The notes under the pieces: model-generated
Seen by the model: the letters and a program-made list of their open reading frames with translations, nothing else
Databases searched by the model: none
What the model was told of the DNA's origin: nothing
Shown: one piece after another, positions 9,709 through 18,649 of the stretch
Numbering within the stretch: the stretch's first letter is position 1
Layout: the number at the start of each line of letters is the position of its first letter
Origin: Pseudomonadota bacterium
Lineage (GTDB): Bacteria > Cyanobacteriota > Vampirovibrionia > Obscuribacterales > Obscuribacteraceae
DNA length: 64,000 nt
Assembly (NCBI GenBank): GCA_021325555.1
Contig: JAJPGY010000023.1
Span: 248,001-312,000, forward strand
Reading direction: 5' to 3'
Translations under genes and position numbers: made by a program

Positions 9709-9974
9709 GAAGGAAACGATCGGCGGCCTGATACAGGGCATGCCACAGTGCCAGCACATCGCGGTGCGCCCGCCCAGGCAGTACGACCAGACTTTGCTGC
9801 CACTGCGATGCACTACTCGACACACAGGAGAAGCGGAGGATTCACGAATGGATGACAAGCGGCCTGAATTTCCCTTGCCAGACCGGCCTAAAGTCAATTT
9901 GGCAAAAACGCCCATGACATCTAGATGACAAATACGCGCAGTTTTACGCTGGCGCTAACATCTCGACCCTTGTC
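9709..9974. other. Unassigned stretch within transposon debris
   Basis: No gene with a convincing start or homology is seen. One minus-strand frame reads A-H-R-D-V-L-A-L-W-H-A-L-Y-Q-A-A-D-R-F and could be a transposase scrap, but I cannot place it in a family. A short plus frame starts with ATG at 9849 and runs only about 26 codons. Confidence 0.4.
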
Positions 9975-11165
9975 TCATTTCCAGGGGAGAACTTTGACTA
10001 GGGCGGTCGAAACACAGGAACGAATTTCATCATTGCGAATCGGTCCGAAGCGAAAACACGCTTGCAGCAGCGAGCCCGGATGCCACCGCCCTCTGTCAAT
10101 ATGGCACCAGTAAGCAGACAGGTAATTCTGCAGATACTTGCGGCTGATGCCCTGATAGTGCTTGTGGACAAAGTCGATCACGGCTTTCACCAGTGCGTCC
10201 GCTGGAGCTGCAAGCTCCGGCCAAGCTCCAGAGCGCGGATTGCCGATCTTCCCGCTCGGCACGCTCTTGTCATCGATCGTGCGGACGTAGCGGTCGCCAG
10301 CCCGGCGACGGATGTGGCCTGCCAACTCCAGGAACGTCAAAAGCGAGGACACTTCACCGGCCGGCAAGCCGGTGCGCACGCATATAGCATCGAAGTGAAC
10401 TTCCCGCTCTTTTAGAACCTCGTATAGTTCCTGCTCCCGGGCGGACATAGGCGGGCTGTCTATCAATGGTCCAGGCTGCGCGCCCTCTTTGCTGTCCCCT
10501 GCTGACTCAGGCACGGAATCGGTCTTACCCGCTGGCTGCCAAGCAAGAGAGCGTGGTGGTTCCCAGGCTTCGCCAGCTGCCCTGTGATCACCGAGTCCGG
10601 CACATCCCGGCTGTGCTGGAAGACTCCCGCCAATGTGCTCTTCCTCGGCGAGCGGGTGAGATCTAGCGGGGGTGTTCCGGCTGCGTTTACAGATCAGCGG
10701 TGAGAAGAGCGAAGACGGGAGAGTGCAGGCAGTGTCGCCCATTTCGCTTTGAATCACTGTCGCCAGCTTATTGAAGATGTGCCAGGCTGTGGAATAGGCG
10801 ATCCCGACAAGTTTGTGAAACTGACATGAACTTATGTTGATGCCGCGCTCCATAAACCAGATGGCTGCCAGCCAAGCCCGAGGCAGCCGGATGTGGTGAA
10901 AGAAAGTTCCTGCCGTTAGCCAGGTAGACTGCCCGCACTGCCTGCAAGCCACAACCCTGGCAGAGAATGTTGTGTCTAAAGCCTGACTGCCACAATGGCG
11001 GCATCTGATGGTGCCATCGTGGCAGGCTCTTTTGCATAACTCCTCTAGACACTCCTTGTTGGTGGGAAACCGGGTGTTGAACTGCTGCCACAGCTCAGCC
11101 AGCAGCAGGTGAGAGCCTGACTGCAGTTGTGCTGGTGATCCTGGAAGGGTGGGGTGGGTATTCAC
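9975..11165 (-). CDS. ISXO2/IS1595-like transposase ends fused to a DprA-type winged helix
   Basis: A 396-aa protein, numbered from the GTG at 11165, which has GGAGG seven bases upstream; a TTG 18 codons earlier lacks any such site. The N-terminal third is the IS1595/ISXO2 zinc ribbon and helical region (C-R-H-C-G at 55-59, C-R-Q-C-G at 74-78, then G-T-F-F-H-H-I-R-L-P-R and Y-S-T-A-W-H). E-E-E-H-I-G-G (about 174-180) sits where transposases have the catalytic D-E-T-Y-I-G-G. After a low-complexity linker comes a domain close to the DprA C-terminal winged helix (F-D-A-I-C-V-R-T-G-L-P-A-G-E-V, L-E-L-A-G-H-I-R-R-R-A-G). The end (G-I-S-R-K-Y-L-Q-N-Y-L) matches the ISXO2 C terminus. The DDE core is thus replaced. 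An open frame amid broken transposases suggests selection; a DNA-binding role is inferred. Confidence 0.7.
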   Translation of the reverse strand: MNTHPTLPGSPAQLQSGSHLLLAELWQQFNTRFPTNKECLEELCKRACHDGTIRCRHCGSQALDTTFSARVVACRQCGQSTWLTAGTFFHHIRLPRAWLAAIWFMERGINISSCQFHKLVGIAYSTAWHIFNKLATVIQSEMGDTACTLPSSLFSPLICKRSRNTPARSHPLAEEEHIGGSLPAQPGCAGLGDHRAAGEAWEPPRSLAWQPAGKTDSVPESAGDSKEGAQPGPLIDSPPMSAREQELYEVLKEREVHFDAICVRTGLPAGEVSSLLTFLELAGHIRRRAGDRYVRTIDDKSVPSGKIGNPRSGAWPELAAPADALVKAVIDFVHKHYQGISRKYLQNYLSAYWCHIDRGRWHPGSLLQACFRFGPIRNDEIRSCVSTALVKVLPWK

Positions 11166-11377
11166 AGGCAGTCCTCCAGCGTCTACTGAATAAACGATCC
11201 TCGACGGCAAAAGGTTCAATGGAGGTTGATAAATTCTTGGAATAGCTAGCCAAATTTAAGCTCGACAAGCAGCCAGGGTTTTCTCCAGGAAAGTTAACCG
11301 ATATCGGTAAAATTCCACCCCGACTTGGTCCCGCCCAGGCAAACTGGGTTCCCTGGTAGTCAATAGCTGCTATCCTG

Positions 11378-11505
11378 CGGATTCTCACGCCAAGAGGCCA
11401 CCGATTCTCAGGTCAAGGGGCCGCCTTTCTCAGTGGTGGGTCACCATTCTCGTATCCCGCCACCATTCTCGGCGGCTGGCCCACCGCTTTCGCCTGAGGC
11501 GCTAT
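11378..11505 (+). repeat. Multiple short repeats of an IS21-type element end
   Basis: The segment holds repeated CGATTCTC/CCATTCTC units: CGGATTCTCACGCCAAGAGG (from 11378), CCGATTCTCAGGTCAAGGGG (from 11401), then CACCATTCTCG near 11442 and 11460. IS21-family elements carry such multiply repeated transposase-binding units at their ends. The istA start fragment follows directly, supporting the reading as an IS21 left end. Confidence 0.6.
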
Positions 11506-11727
11506 TTGTCCGATAAGCTTGCGCAAAAGGTGGCGTGCGAAAGTTTAATAGATCGACAAATCGCCAGAGCCGTAGGGCTTTCGCGAACGACGGTAATGAG
11601 ATACGTGGGAAGGGCGGAGGCTGCGGGCATATCATGGCTGTTGCCGGACGGGCTGACCGAGGCCAAGCTCGTTGAGATTCTGGCGGCACGTGAGGTGGCC
11701 CCGGTTAGTCAGGGCAGAAATGTTTAG
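11506..11727 (+). pseudogene. istA: IS21 istA N-terminal fragment
   Basis: The reading frame starts at a TTG and encodes the IS21 IstA helix-turn-helix: D-R-Q-I-A-R-A-V-G-L-S-R-T-T-V-M-R-Y, then R-A-E-A-A-G-I-S-W-L-L-P-D-G-L. This is followed after about 60 residues by unrelated sequence and a stop, where a real IstA would go on for another 400 residues with the DDE core and then istB. The element's repeated terminal units lie just upstream. It is a truncated, inactive relic, distinct from the IS21-like element at 24-27 kb. Confidence 0.75.
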
Positions 11728-11904
11728 CGCTAAGAGTAGATCTACATCAATCTTCTTCAAGCGTGGTCTGTCAGGGCCACGTTCGATCCTACTGATACCA
11801 TATCCGGTGCAACAACAACATCTTCGTGAATAGAAAGAATTCCTGGTAAGGGCATGATAAGCACCGGGGCAATAATGCCTACGCTGTCTGCCTGAGCCAG
11901 GCTG

Positions 11905-12774
11905 CCTTTATTGTACTTCAGGCTCCTCCAGAGCCGTTCAACCATGACGTTGTCCATCCAGCGGACACGCCCATCCATACTGACTTTGACTCCATGGTCT
12001 TGCAGGCAGTTTACGAAGTCTGGGGGTGAATTGACTGCCCTGGTCGGTATTGGAGATCTCCGGTTTGCCGAGACGGAATGCATCCCGGAGTGCCTCAACA
12101 CACAAGTCAGGGTCCATCGTTTTGGACAGGCGCCAGGACAACACCAGCCGGCTGTACCAGTCAATGATTGCCACGACATAGACAAAGCCCTTGCGCATGC
12201 GGATATAACTGAAATACCCAGCAGCTTCATCAAGCGCCGTACTCGCTTACGGCGGATGATGGATCCCTGACGCTTAAGAAGTTCCCGCAGTCGCCGAGCT
12301 CCCAGAAATGGAATATCGGTAAAGAACCTGTTTATCGCCCGTAAAAGCTCGAGCATCTCGGCGCTCGGTCCAACTGGCTCATAGTACAACATTGATCAGT
12401 TCACCTACAATAGCTCGCCCTGTTCCCCGGTGGATAGCTGCGCATGATCCCTGTCCACCTGCTCCTTCCGCTGTGCCCGGCTCATCGACCGAGCACAGGA
12501 GATAAAAAATCGCGCTCGACCTCAAGCTTGCCGATTTTTTGTACAGCGCCTCTACCTCCTCCTCCGTAACTATGCCCTTTGCAGTGGCATTGGCATTTCC
12601 ATCAAACAGCGTTGCCAACCCAGCCAGCGCCAATTTCTTTCATTTTTGAATCTAACTGGGATGCACACCTTATTTCGTCGCCAGCTGGGCTATCGTCCCT
12701 TCCTCGCGTATGGCGGCCAGCGCCACCTTTGCTGTAAATTCAGCACTGTGCTTCTTGCGTGTCCGCTTCGTCAT
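11905..12774 (-). pseudogene. Decayed IS3-family element (orfA and orfB)
   Basis: Read on the minus strand, orfA starts at the ATG at 12774 ([13 protein letters not shown]) and has at least three in-frame stops before L-A-G-L-A-T-L-F-D-G-N-A. orfB follows (L-Y-Y-E-P-V-G-P-S-A-E; L-G-A-R-R-L-R-E-L-L-K-R). It shifts frame to V-Y-V-V-A-I-I-D-W-Y-S-R-L-V and N-T-D-Q-G-S-Q-F-T of the rve DDE core, then shifts back to R-W-M-D-N-V-M-V-E-R-L-W-R-S-L-K. After about 11905 homology stops, so the orfB tail is missing. Stops, two frameshifts and truncation make it inactive. Confidence 0.85.
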
Positions 12775-12835
12775 TTCTGTGATCCCTGAAAACCGCTATT
12801 GTGCGATTTTGGGGGAGCAGTTTCTACCTTAGCTC

Positions 12836-13580
12836 GTGGCCTCAAATTCCGGGGCCATTACTCCCCGAGAAAAAGAACTGCCAGACGGTTCGTTTCTCAG
12901 CACCATGTATCCGGGCGACAAGAAGGACAAGAGAAACCAGAGAAACGGCATCACGGTGAGAGTGATTGAGTATACGTTAGAAGGCGTAGCTGACGCTGAG
13001 CCATTCTACCGAGTGATCACCACGATCCTCGACGCCGACAAATGCCCTGCTCAAAAACTGACTGCCGTATATCATGATGGCTGGGAGATTGAGAATTCAC
13101 TGGGAGAATTGAAGAGTCAACTGCGAGGTTCGCGAATCGTATTGCGCAGCAAAACACCTCAGTTGGTCAGGCAGCAATTTTTCGGATTCATGATGGCACA
13201 TTTTGCTAGCCGCGGCCTTATGCATGAAGCGGCCCTGAAGGCCGATGGAGATCCAGACAAACTGTCATTCTTACACACCGTCCCCGTGGTCCGGCGAAAG
13301 CTGCCGCTCATGGCGGCCTTTTCGCCCCTGTGATCAAATCGCAGTTCCCAACAGTGTGCTCGATGAGATCTTGCAAGAACGTATCGTATCCAGTCGCGGA
13401 CACCGTAATCCGCGTGGCGTGAAGCGGAAGATGAGCAACTGGCCGGCTGTTCTCGTGAGACACGCCCCAGAACAAAAGCGAACTTCGCACAATGCATCCA
13501 TGTGCTGAACAAAAACCCACGGGAGATGCCTCCGCAGTTGCTTCCGCTTCTTTAAAGTGCTAACCGAACAGTATTGCGGC
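12836..13580 (+). pseudogene. IS4-family transposase, 5'-truncated and frameshifted (copy B)
   Basis: The open part (12836-13333) carries the C-terminal half of an IS4-type DDE transposase: L-P-D-G-S-F-L-S-T-M-Y-P, Y-T-L-E-G-V-A-D-A-E-P-F-Y, Y-H-D-G-W-E-I-E-N-S-L-G-E-L-K. In the family's Y-x2-R-x3-E-x6-K signature the Arg is Gly here, while Y, E and K remain. Frame is lost near 13320 and recovered one frame over (V-L-D-E-I-L-Q-E-R-I-V-S-S-R-G, N-P-R-G-V-K-R-K-M-S-N). The right edge, GCTAACCGAACAGTATTG near 13560-13577, mirrors the left edge of copy A. The N-terminal half was lost at the junction with the IS3 relic. Confidence 0.8.
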
Positions 13581-13692
13581 AGGCCCGCTATACTCCCTGG
13601 CATCTCCGTAAGCTGAGCGGCTATATATATGGGGAACGTGGAATATTGTTGTTGAATAGAGTTCACCGCAGACACAAGGGCGAGGATTTGTT

Positions 13693-14688
13693 ATGACAGA
13701 CCGGTCCAACATCACCCGGCGCAAGTTTCTGGCGATGGCGGTCGCCGCCTACTGGGCTCAAAACCTGACCGGCGCGGGGGCGGCCGCCGGGCAGATGCCC
13801 TACCGGACACTGGGGCGGACAGGGGAGAAGGTCTCGCTTATCGGTCTCGGCGGGTATCACATCGGCAACCCGGACGAGCAGGAAGGCATCCGCATCATTC
13901 GCACGGCCATCGACAACGGCGTAAACTTCATGGACAACTGCTGGGACTACCACGCGGGGGACAGCGAGGTGCGCATGGGCAAGGCGCTGCGCGACGGCTA
14001 TCGGGACAGGGTGTTCCTCATGACCAAGATCGACGGCCGCGACCGGAAGACCGCCGCCTCGCAGATTGACGACAGCCTGCGCCGGCTGCAGACGGACGTC
14101 ATCGATCTGATGCAGATTCACGAGGTCAACGAGCTGGAGGACATCGAGCGGGTGTTCGCGAAAGGCGGCGCGCTGGAGGCGCTGCTTGCCGCGAAAAAGG
14201 CCGGCAAGGTCCGTTATATCGGCTTTACCGGGCACAAGAACCCGTTTCTGCATCTGAAGATGCTCGAGATGAGCCAGGCGCAGGGGCCGCGCTTCGATGC
14301 GGTTCAGATGCCGCTTAACGTGATGGACGCGCACTTCGAGAGCTTCGAGAAGCAGGTGCTGCCGGTTTTGTTGAAACACGACATCGGCGTGCTGGGCATG
14401 AAACCGCTCGGCGGCGGCCCCATACTTGAATGCCGGGCCGTCTCCGCGGTCGAGTGCCTGCATTACGCCATGAGCCTGCCCGCAAGCGTTGTCATCACCG
14501 GCTGCGACTCCATGGACAGGCTCGAGCAGGCGCTGGCGGCCGCCCGCTCCTTCCAGCCGCTGAGCGCCGCGGCGCGCGGAGCGCTCCTGGCGAAAACAGC
14601 CCACCTGGCCCAGGGCGGGCGCTTCGAGCACTACAAATCAAGCCACCACTTCGACGGCACCTTCCATCACCCCGAATGGAAGGGATAA
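13693..14688 (+). CDS. Tat-exported aldo/keto reductase family protein
   Basis: A 331-aa protein with a twin-arginine signal (I-T-R-R-K-F-L-A-M-A, residues 7-16) ahead of a single AKR (beta/alpha)8 barrel. The catalytic tetrad can be read as D81 and Y86 (M-D-N-C-W-D-Y-H), K112 (T-K-I-D) and H143 (Q-I-H-E-V). It probably reduces a carbonyl with NAD(P)H, but substrate is not predictable; a Tat signal suggests folding with cofactor before export. GAGGA lies six bases before the ATG. A TATATATA tract at 13621 may belong to its promoter. It stands alone, downstream of the transposon graveyard. Confidence 0.88.
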   Translation: MTDRSNITRRKFLAMAVAAYWAQNLTGAGAAAGQMPYRTLGRTGEKVSLIGLGGYHIGNPDEQEGIRIIRTAIDNGVNFMDNCWDYHAGDSEVRMGKALRDGYRDRVFLMTKIDGRDRKTAASQIDDSLRRLQTDVIDLMQIHEVNELEDIERVFAKGGALEALLAAKKAGKVRYIGFTGHKNPFLHLKMLEMSQAQGPRFDAVQMPLNVMDAHFESFEKQVLPVLLKHDIGVLGMKPLGGGPILECRAVSAVECLHYAMSLPASVVITGCDSMDRLEQALAAARSFQPLSAAARGALLAKTAHLAQGGRFEHYKSSHHFDGTFHHPEWKG

Positions 14689-14720
14689 GAGCCGCCGGAT
14701 GCGGGCGCCGGCCATTCGCC

Positions 14721-15053
14721 CTAGGCACGGGCGGCACGGCGGAAGCCGGTCATCTTTAAGTGCGGCCGGCCGTGGGCGCGCGGGCGAACGTGGGCGACGG
14801 CCGGCTGCGCTTCCGGCTTCGCCGGAGCGACCACCGCTTTTGCCGGCGCCGCCGCAGCAGCCGGCACCTCCTTGCCCTGCGCAAGCCCGTTTGCGGTCGT
14901 CACCGACTCAGGCGGGGCAGTGTCCGTCGTCACGGCGTCGCCGGCCCCGTGACTGCCGAGATACCAGATGCCGCCGGCGCTGGCGGTAAAGACTATCGCG
15001 ACTAGTAAGGTGATCGGCCAGAGGCCGTCCCGCTCGCTGTAATATCCACTCAT
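14721..15053 (-). CDS. Small membrane-anchored Ala/Pro-rich protein
   Basis: A 110-aa protein from the ATG at 15053, chosen because GGGAGG lies seven bases upstream; an earlier ATG has none. One membrane span (L-L-V-A-I-V-F-T-A-S-A-G-G-I-W-Y, about residues 13-30) follows a short charged head. The rest is a P-A-K/A-A-P linker like that of TonB-type proteins and ends in a basic tail (R-P-R-A-H-G-R-P-H-L-K). No known domain. It is convergent with the aldo/keto reductase and divergent from the TPR pseudokinase. Role unknown, perhaps envelope spanning. Confidence 0.6.
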   Translation of the reverse strand: MSGYYSERDGLWPITLLVAIVFTASAGGIWYLGSHGAGDAVTTDTAPPESVTTANGLAQGKEVPAAAAAPAKAVVAPAKPEAQPAVAHVRPRAHGRPHLKMTGFRRAARA

Positions 15054-15208
15054 GCGCACCTCCCGAAGTTCAAGCTTTTCCACCAAGGCGGCAGACCCTT
15101 CCGTTTAGCCAGACGATTGCCGGCGTCAAAAGTTCTCGGCCAGCGGGACGATTTTCCGGCTCGCCTTGATAAGCTGGAAAGGATTCCCGGCCGCCAACCG
15201 TACCCTGC

Positions 15209-18200
15209 ATGGAACTCACCGGCACAACGCTCGACGGCACCTATGAGATCCTGGAGCTGCTGGCGCACGGCTCCACCAGCGTCGTGTACAAGGCGAGGCA
15301 CCGGCTGATGGATCGTCTGGTGGCAATAAAAATGCTTGCCGGCGCCGGAGCAGCCGACGACAGCCTCACCGACCGCTTGGGCCAGGCCTGCCGGGCTGTC
15401 AGCCTCCTGCACCATGAGAGCATCGTCGCGATTCACGACTTCGGGCTCTCCGCCGGCGGGCAACCGTATCTTGTCCTTGAATACGTGGAGGGGGAAAGCC
15501 TGGCGGCCGTGCTCGATCGCCAGGGACGGCTGTCCGTCGACGAGTTTGTCGGGGTCTTTCCCCGGGTCTGCGCGGCCCTGTCCTGCGCGCATGCCGGCAA
15601 GGTGGTGCATCGTGCCCTGAGCCCGGCAAAGATAATCGTCGGCGATCTGTCCGCTGAGTCGCCGCTGGTTAAGGTTCTCTTCTCCTCGATCGCCAGAAAT
15701 GTGCCACCGGATGCGACCGGAGGATCGGGGCTCGGCACCGGCGGCGGCAATGGCTGCGCCCCCCTTTATATGAGTCCCGAGCAGTCCATGGGTCGACCGG
15801 TCGACGGCCGGTCGGACATTTATTCGCTGGGATGCATCATGTACCGGTCGTTGACGGGCGCAACTCCCTTTGCGGGCGATTCCGCCCTGGACATTGCAAG
15901 CCGGCACCTGAGCGAGCCAGTGCCGCCCTTTGCCACCGGCCGTCCGGCGGCGGCTGGAGCGCCCGCTGATCTCGAGCGCGCGGTGCTGCGCTGTCTGGAA
16001 AAGGATCCCGCCAGGCGGTGGCAGTCCGTCGCCGAGCTTGGTAATGCCATCACCGGCGCCCGCGTGCCCGCCGGCTCCGGCAACAAAGCAGGACAAACAG
16101 CTCCGCCGCTTCCCATGCCTGCCGGATTCACTCGGCTTCACAAGTCGATGGGCAGCCTGACGGCAACATCGAGAGCGGTACTGTCGGTGGTGGCAACATT
16201 GCTGCTCATCGCGACCGTGTTCGCCGCCTGGGCGTCGTCTTCCGGCTGGCAGACAATCATTACCGAGAGCAAGCTCCGATGGGAGATCTTCCGGCTGGCA
16301 TACGGCGACCCGAGACTTCTGCCGCTGCAGCAGACGCTCGGAGACTCTTACTTTAAGTCCGGAAAGATACCGGAGGCGAAAGCGCAGTACGAGCAGGCCC
16401 TTCAGCAAGCGCTCAAATTGCCGGTTGGGAGCGACGATCTGCAGCTAACGCGAATTTTCGTCAAGCTGGCGCAATGCTACAGCAAAATGCCGCGAGGCCC
16501 GGAGACGGACGGGTTCCTCAAGACGTTCTACGATGCTTTCACGCCCAGACTCGTCCGCTGCGACCAGACGGGCAGGTGGAGCGAGAAAAACTCCCTGCTG
16601 GCCGAGCGCCTGAGGCTCGAGCAGTTGTTGTTGCCGGCGGGCAGCGAGCGCGAAATGGAGACGTTGCTCGGCATGGCGGAGTGCTGCAAGCAAATGAACA
16701 ACCCCGGCCGGGCCCTGGCGCTGATTGAGAGGTGCAAGGCTCTGGCCCTTGCCGGCGAAAGAAGCCCCAATAAGGAGCAGGAGTATATCTGGGCCCTTAA
16801 CAGCGAGGCGGATGCGTACAAACGGCAGCAGCAATATTTGCCGGCATTACGGGCCTGGGCAGAGGCCGCGCGGCGTCAGGAGAGGATTTCAGCACCAACG
16901 AATTCTGCTGCCATTTATTTTCGGCGCGCAATTTGTACCTGCTGCTATGAGCTACGCGATCTGGCAAGGGCCGAGACGATCGCCCGGCAGATAATTGCTG
17001 TGGACCAGCGTGCGGAACCTCCCAATCCCCATTTGTGGGAGGACGAGGGCATGCTTGTGGTAATTTTGCTCGATCGCGGAAAAGATGGGGAGGCGACAGC
17101 GCTTTGTGACAGCTTCGGGGCGGCAGCCGTCGGACAGGGGGAAGCGAGCAAGTGGCTGGCTTTGCAAGGACAGATTACTCAGCACTGCGTGATCGATCAC
17201 CGGTACGCTCAGGCAGAGCTGATTCAAAAGAAAGCCCTCGAGGTCGCTTTGCGACACGGAGGGATTTCTGACAAGGTATCGGCGTTGCAGTGCATGGGCG
17301 AGGTTTACGCTGACGAGCACAAGTACCCGCAGGCGATCGCCAGCTTCAGGAAGATAGTGCAAATTATCCCGGCCGGGTCGATGCATGCTGCGCGCTCGTC
17401 TGCCCTCTGCGCCATGGGAAACACGTTTTCGGCCGGCGGGCGGTTTGCCGAAGCCAGAAAGAGTTACGAGCTTGCTCTTTCCGAGCAAAAGACCTTGCGC
17501 AAACCTTCCGACCCGGCCGTCGCCGGGATCTGCGCCAACCTGCGTATTGTCTGCCAGCAGCTAGGCGACGAGCAAGCTGCGGATTCATATTTACAGCAGG
17601 CAGTTCGCATCTGGGCGGAAAACGGGGACGCGGGTAGCATTACCACAAATCTGCGAGCCACCGAACAGGCACTTAAAGCTCAGAGAAAGAGCGCCCTGGC
17701 CGAGAACATGTTGAGGGAGGCTGGAGCAACAGCACGGCAGCACGGCCGTGACCCGTTGTGTACAGCGGCCGCCCTCTGGGAGCTCGCCATGCTTTATCAG
17801 GAGGACAACCGGCACGCCGAAGCGCGGAGGACGCTGGAGGAGGTGCTGGAGATCAGGCGCGCTAACCTCAGACCGGCTGATCCTGCTGTCGCCGGGACGT
17901 ACCACGCTCTAGCCATGAGCTCCGTGGCGATGGGGGATGCAAAGGCGTTCGAGCAGTATGTCAGGCAGACTGCCGCCGCACACGAGCAGTCGGGCAACTG
18001 GCTGCTTGCGGCTCAAGACTGCCAGGCGGGCGGCGAACTGCTCGTCACTGCCGGCAAACTGCCTGAGGGAGCTCAGATGTTTAGAGAAGGACTTGCCTGC
18101 TTGCAGCGAGCCGCTTCCGACCGCGCGACCGCCTTCACCACCGCATGCCTGTTGCGGGATCTCGGCTACGTGAACAGCAAGCAGGGCAAATTCACCGAAG

Positions 18201-18640
18201 CAAGCCAGCACTACCTGCAGGCCCTCCATCTTCTCAAGTCCAGCGGCTACCAGAAGAAATTAGAATACGGATGGACGCTGATGCTGATCGGTTCTGACTA
18301 TCTGACCCAGGGCGACAAGGAAAAGGCCCGCGCCTGGCTGAGCCGGGCAGGCGACGCGCTGATGTCCATGGACACCCCGCCCGATGCCAACTGGCTCTCG
18401 CAAATGGGCAGGACAGCCGGAGAGCTGGAGCAAGCCGGGGCTTATTCGCAGTGCGAGCGCCTGTTAACCCAGGTGCTGCCGCTTGTCAACAAGCCCGACT
18501 GCCCCGATCAGGCGCTTCGCCGCAGCGTTCTCGACGTTTACAGCAGATTGCTGGCTGACACAGGGCGCAATTCAGAGGCGCAGAGGGTCAAGGGCACGCT
18601 GCAAACGCTCGGGCCGCAGCAAGCGGCAGCCGCCCGGTAA
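15209..18640 (+). CDS. Membrane Ser/Thr pseudokinase with C-terminal TPR region
   Basis: A 1143-aa protein: kinase fold (1-280), linker, one membrane span (about 323-343), then some 800 residues of TPR-like repeats. VAIK is intact (K41) and the helix-F D203 is present (R-S-D-I-Y-S-L-G). The catalytic loop, normally H-R-D-L-K-P-x-N, reads H-R-A-L-S-P-A-K (134-141), so Asp, Lys and Asn are all replaced. DFG is replaced by L-F-S (157-159), and the glycine loop is weak (H-G-S-T-S-V-V). It therefore should not phosphorylate and more likely senses or scaffolds. The TPR part carries many K-x-x-E-A-x-x-x-Y-E-x-A-L units. The LOG-family gene follows after 9 bases and may be co-transcribed. Confidence 0.88.
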   Translation: MELTGTTLDGTYEILELLAHGSTSVVYKARHRLMDRLVAIKMLAGAGAADDSLTDRLGQACRAVSLLHHESIVAIHDFGLSAGGQPYLVLEYVEGESLAAVLDRQGRLSVDEFVGVFPRVCAALSCAHAGKVVHRALSPAKIIVGDLSAESPLVKVLFSSIARNVPPDATGGSGLGTGGGNGCAPLYMSPEQSMGRPVDGRSDIYSLGCIMYRSLTGATPFAGDSALDIASRHLSEPVPPFATGRPAAAGAPADLERAVLRCLEKDPARRWQSVAELGNAITGARVPAGSGNKAGQTAPPLPMPAGFTRLHKSMGSLTATSRAVLSVVATLLLIATVFAAWASSSGWQTIITESKLRWEIFRLAYGDPRLLPLQQTLGDSYFKSGKIPEAKAQYEQALQQALKLPVGSDDLQLTRIFVKLAQCYSKMPRGPETDGFLKTFYDAFTPRLVRCDQTGRWSEKNSLLAERLRLEQLLLPAGSEREMETLLGMAECCKQMNNPGRALALIERCKALALAGERSPNKEQEYIWALNSEADAYKRQQQYLPALRAWAEAARRQERISAPTNSAAIYFRRAICTCCYELRDLARAETIARQIIAVDQRAEPPNPHLWEDEGMLVVILLDRGKDGEATALCDSFGAAAVGQGEASKWLALQGQITQHCVIDHRYAQAELIQKKALEVALRHGGISDKVSALQCMGEVYADEHKYPQAIASFRKIVQIIPAGSMHAARSSALCAMGNTFSAGGRFAEARKSYELALSEQKTLRKPSDPAVAGICANLRIVCQQLGDEQAADSYLQQAVRIWAENGDAGSITTNLRATEQALKAQRKSALAENMLREAGATARQHGRDPLCTAAALWELAMLYQEDNRHAEARRTLEEVLEIRRANLRPADPAVAGTYHALAMSSVAMGDAKAFEQYVRQTAAAHEQSGNWLLAAQDCQAGGELLVTAGKLPEGAQMFREGLACLQRAASDRATAFTTACLLRDLGYVNSKQGKFTEASQHYLQALHLLKSSGYQKKLEYGWTLMLIGSDYLTQGDKEKARAWLSRAGDALMSMDTPPDANWLSQMGRTAGELEQAGAYSQCERLLTQVLPLVNKPDCPDQALRRSVLDVYSRLLADTGRNSEAQRVKGTLQTLGPQQAAAAR

Positions 18641-18649
18641 AATATTCCC

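Noticed and set aside
9600..13330. Programmed frameshifting in the IS4 transposase
   Set aside because: Both copies break near the same place but by different indels (one lost, one gained base relative to the inferred ancestor), which fits decay.
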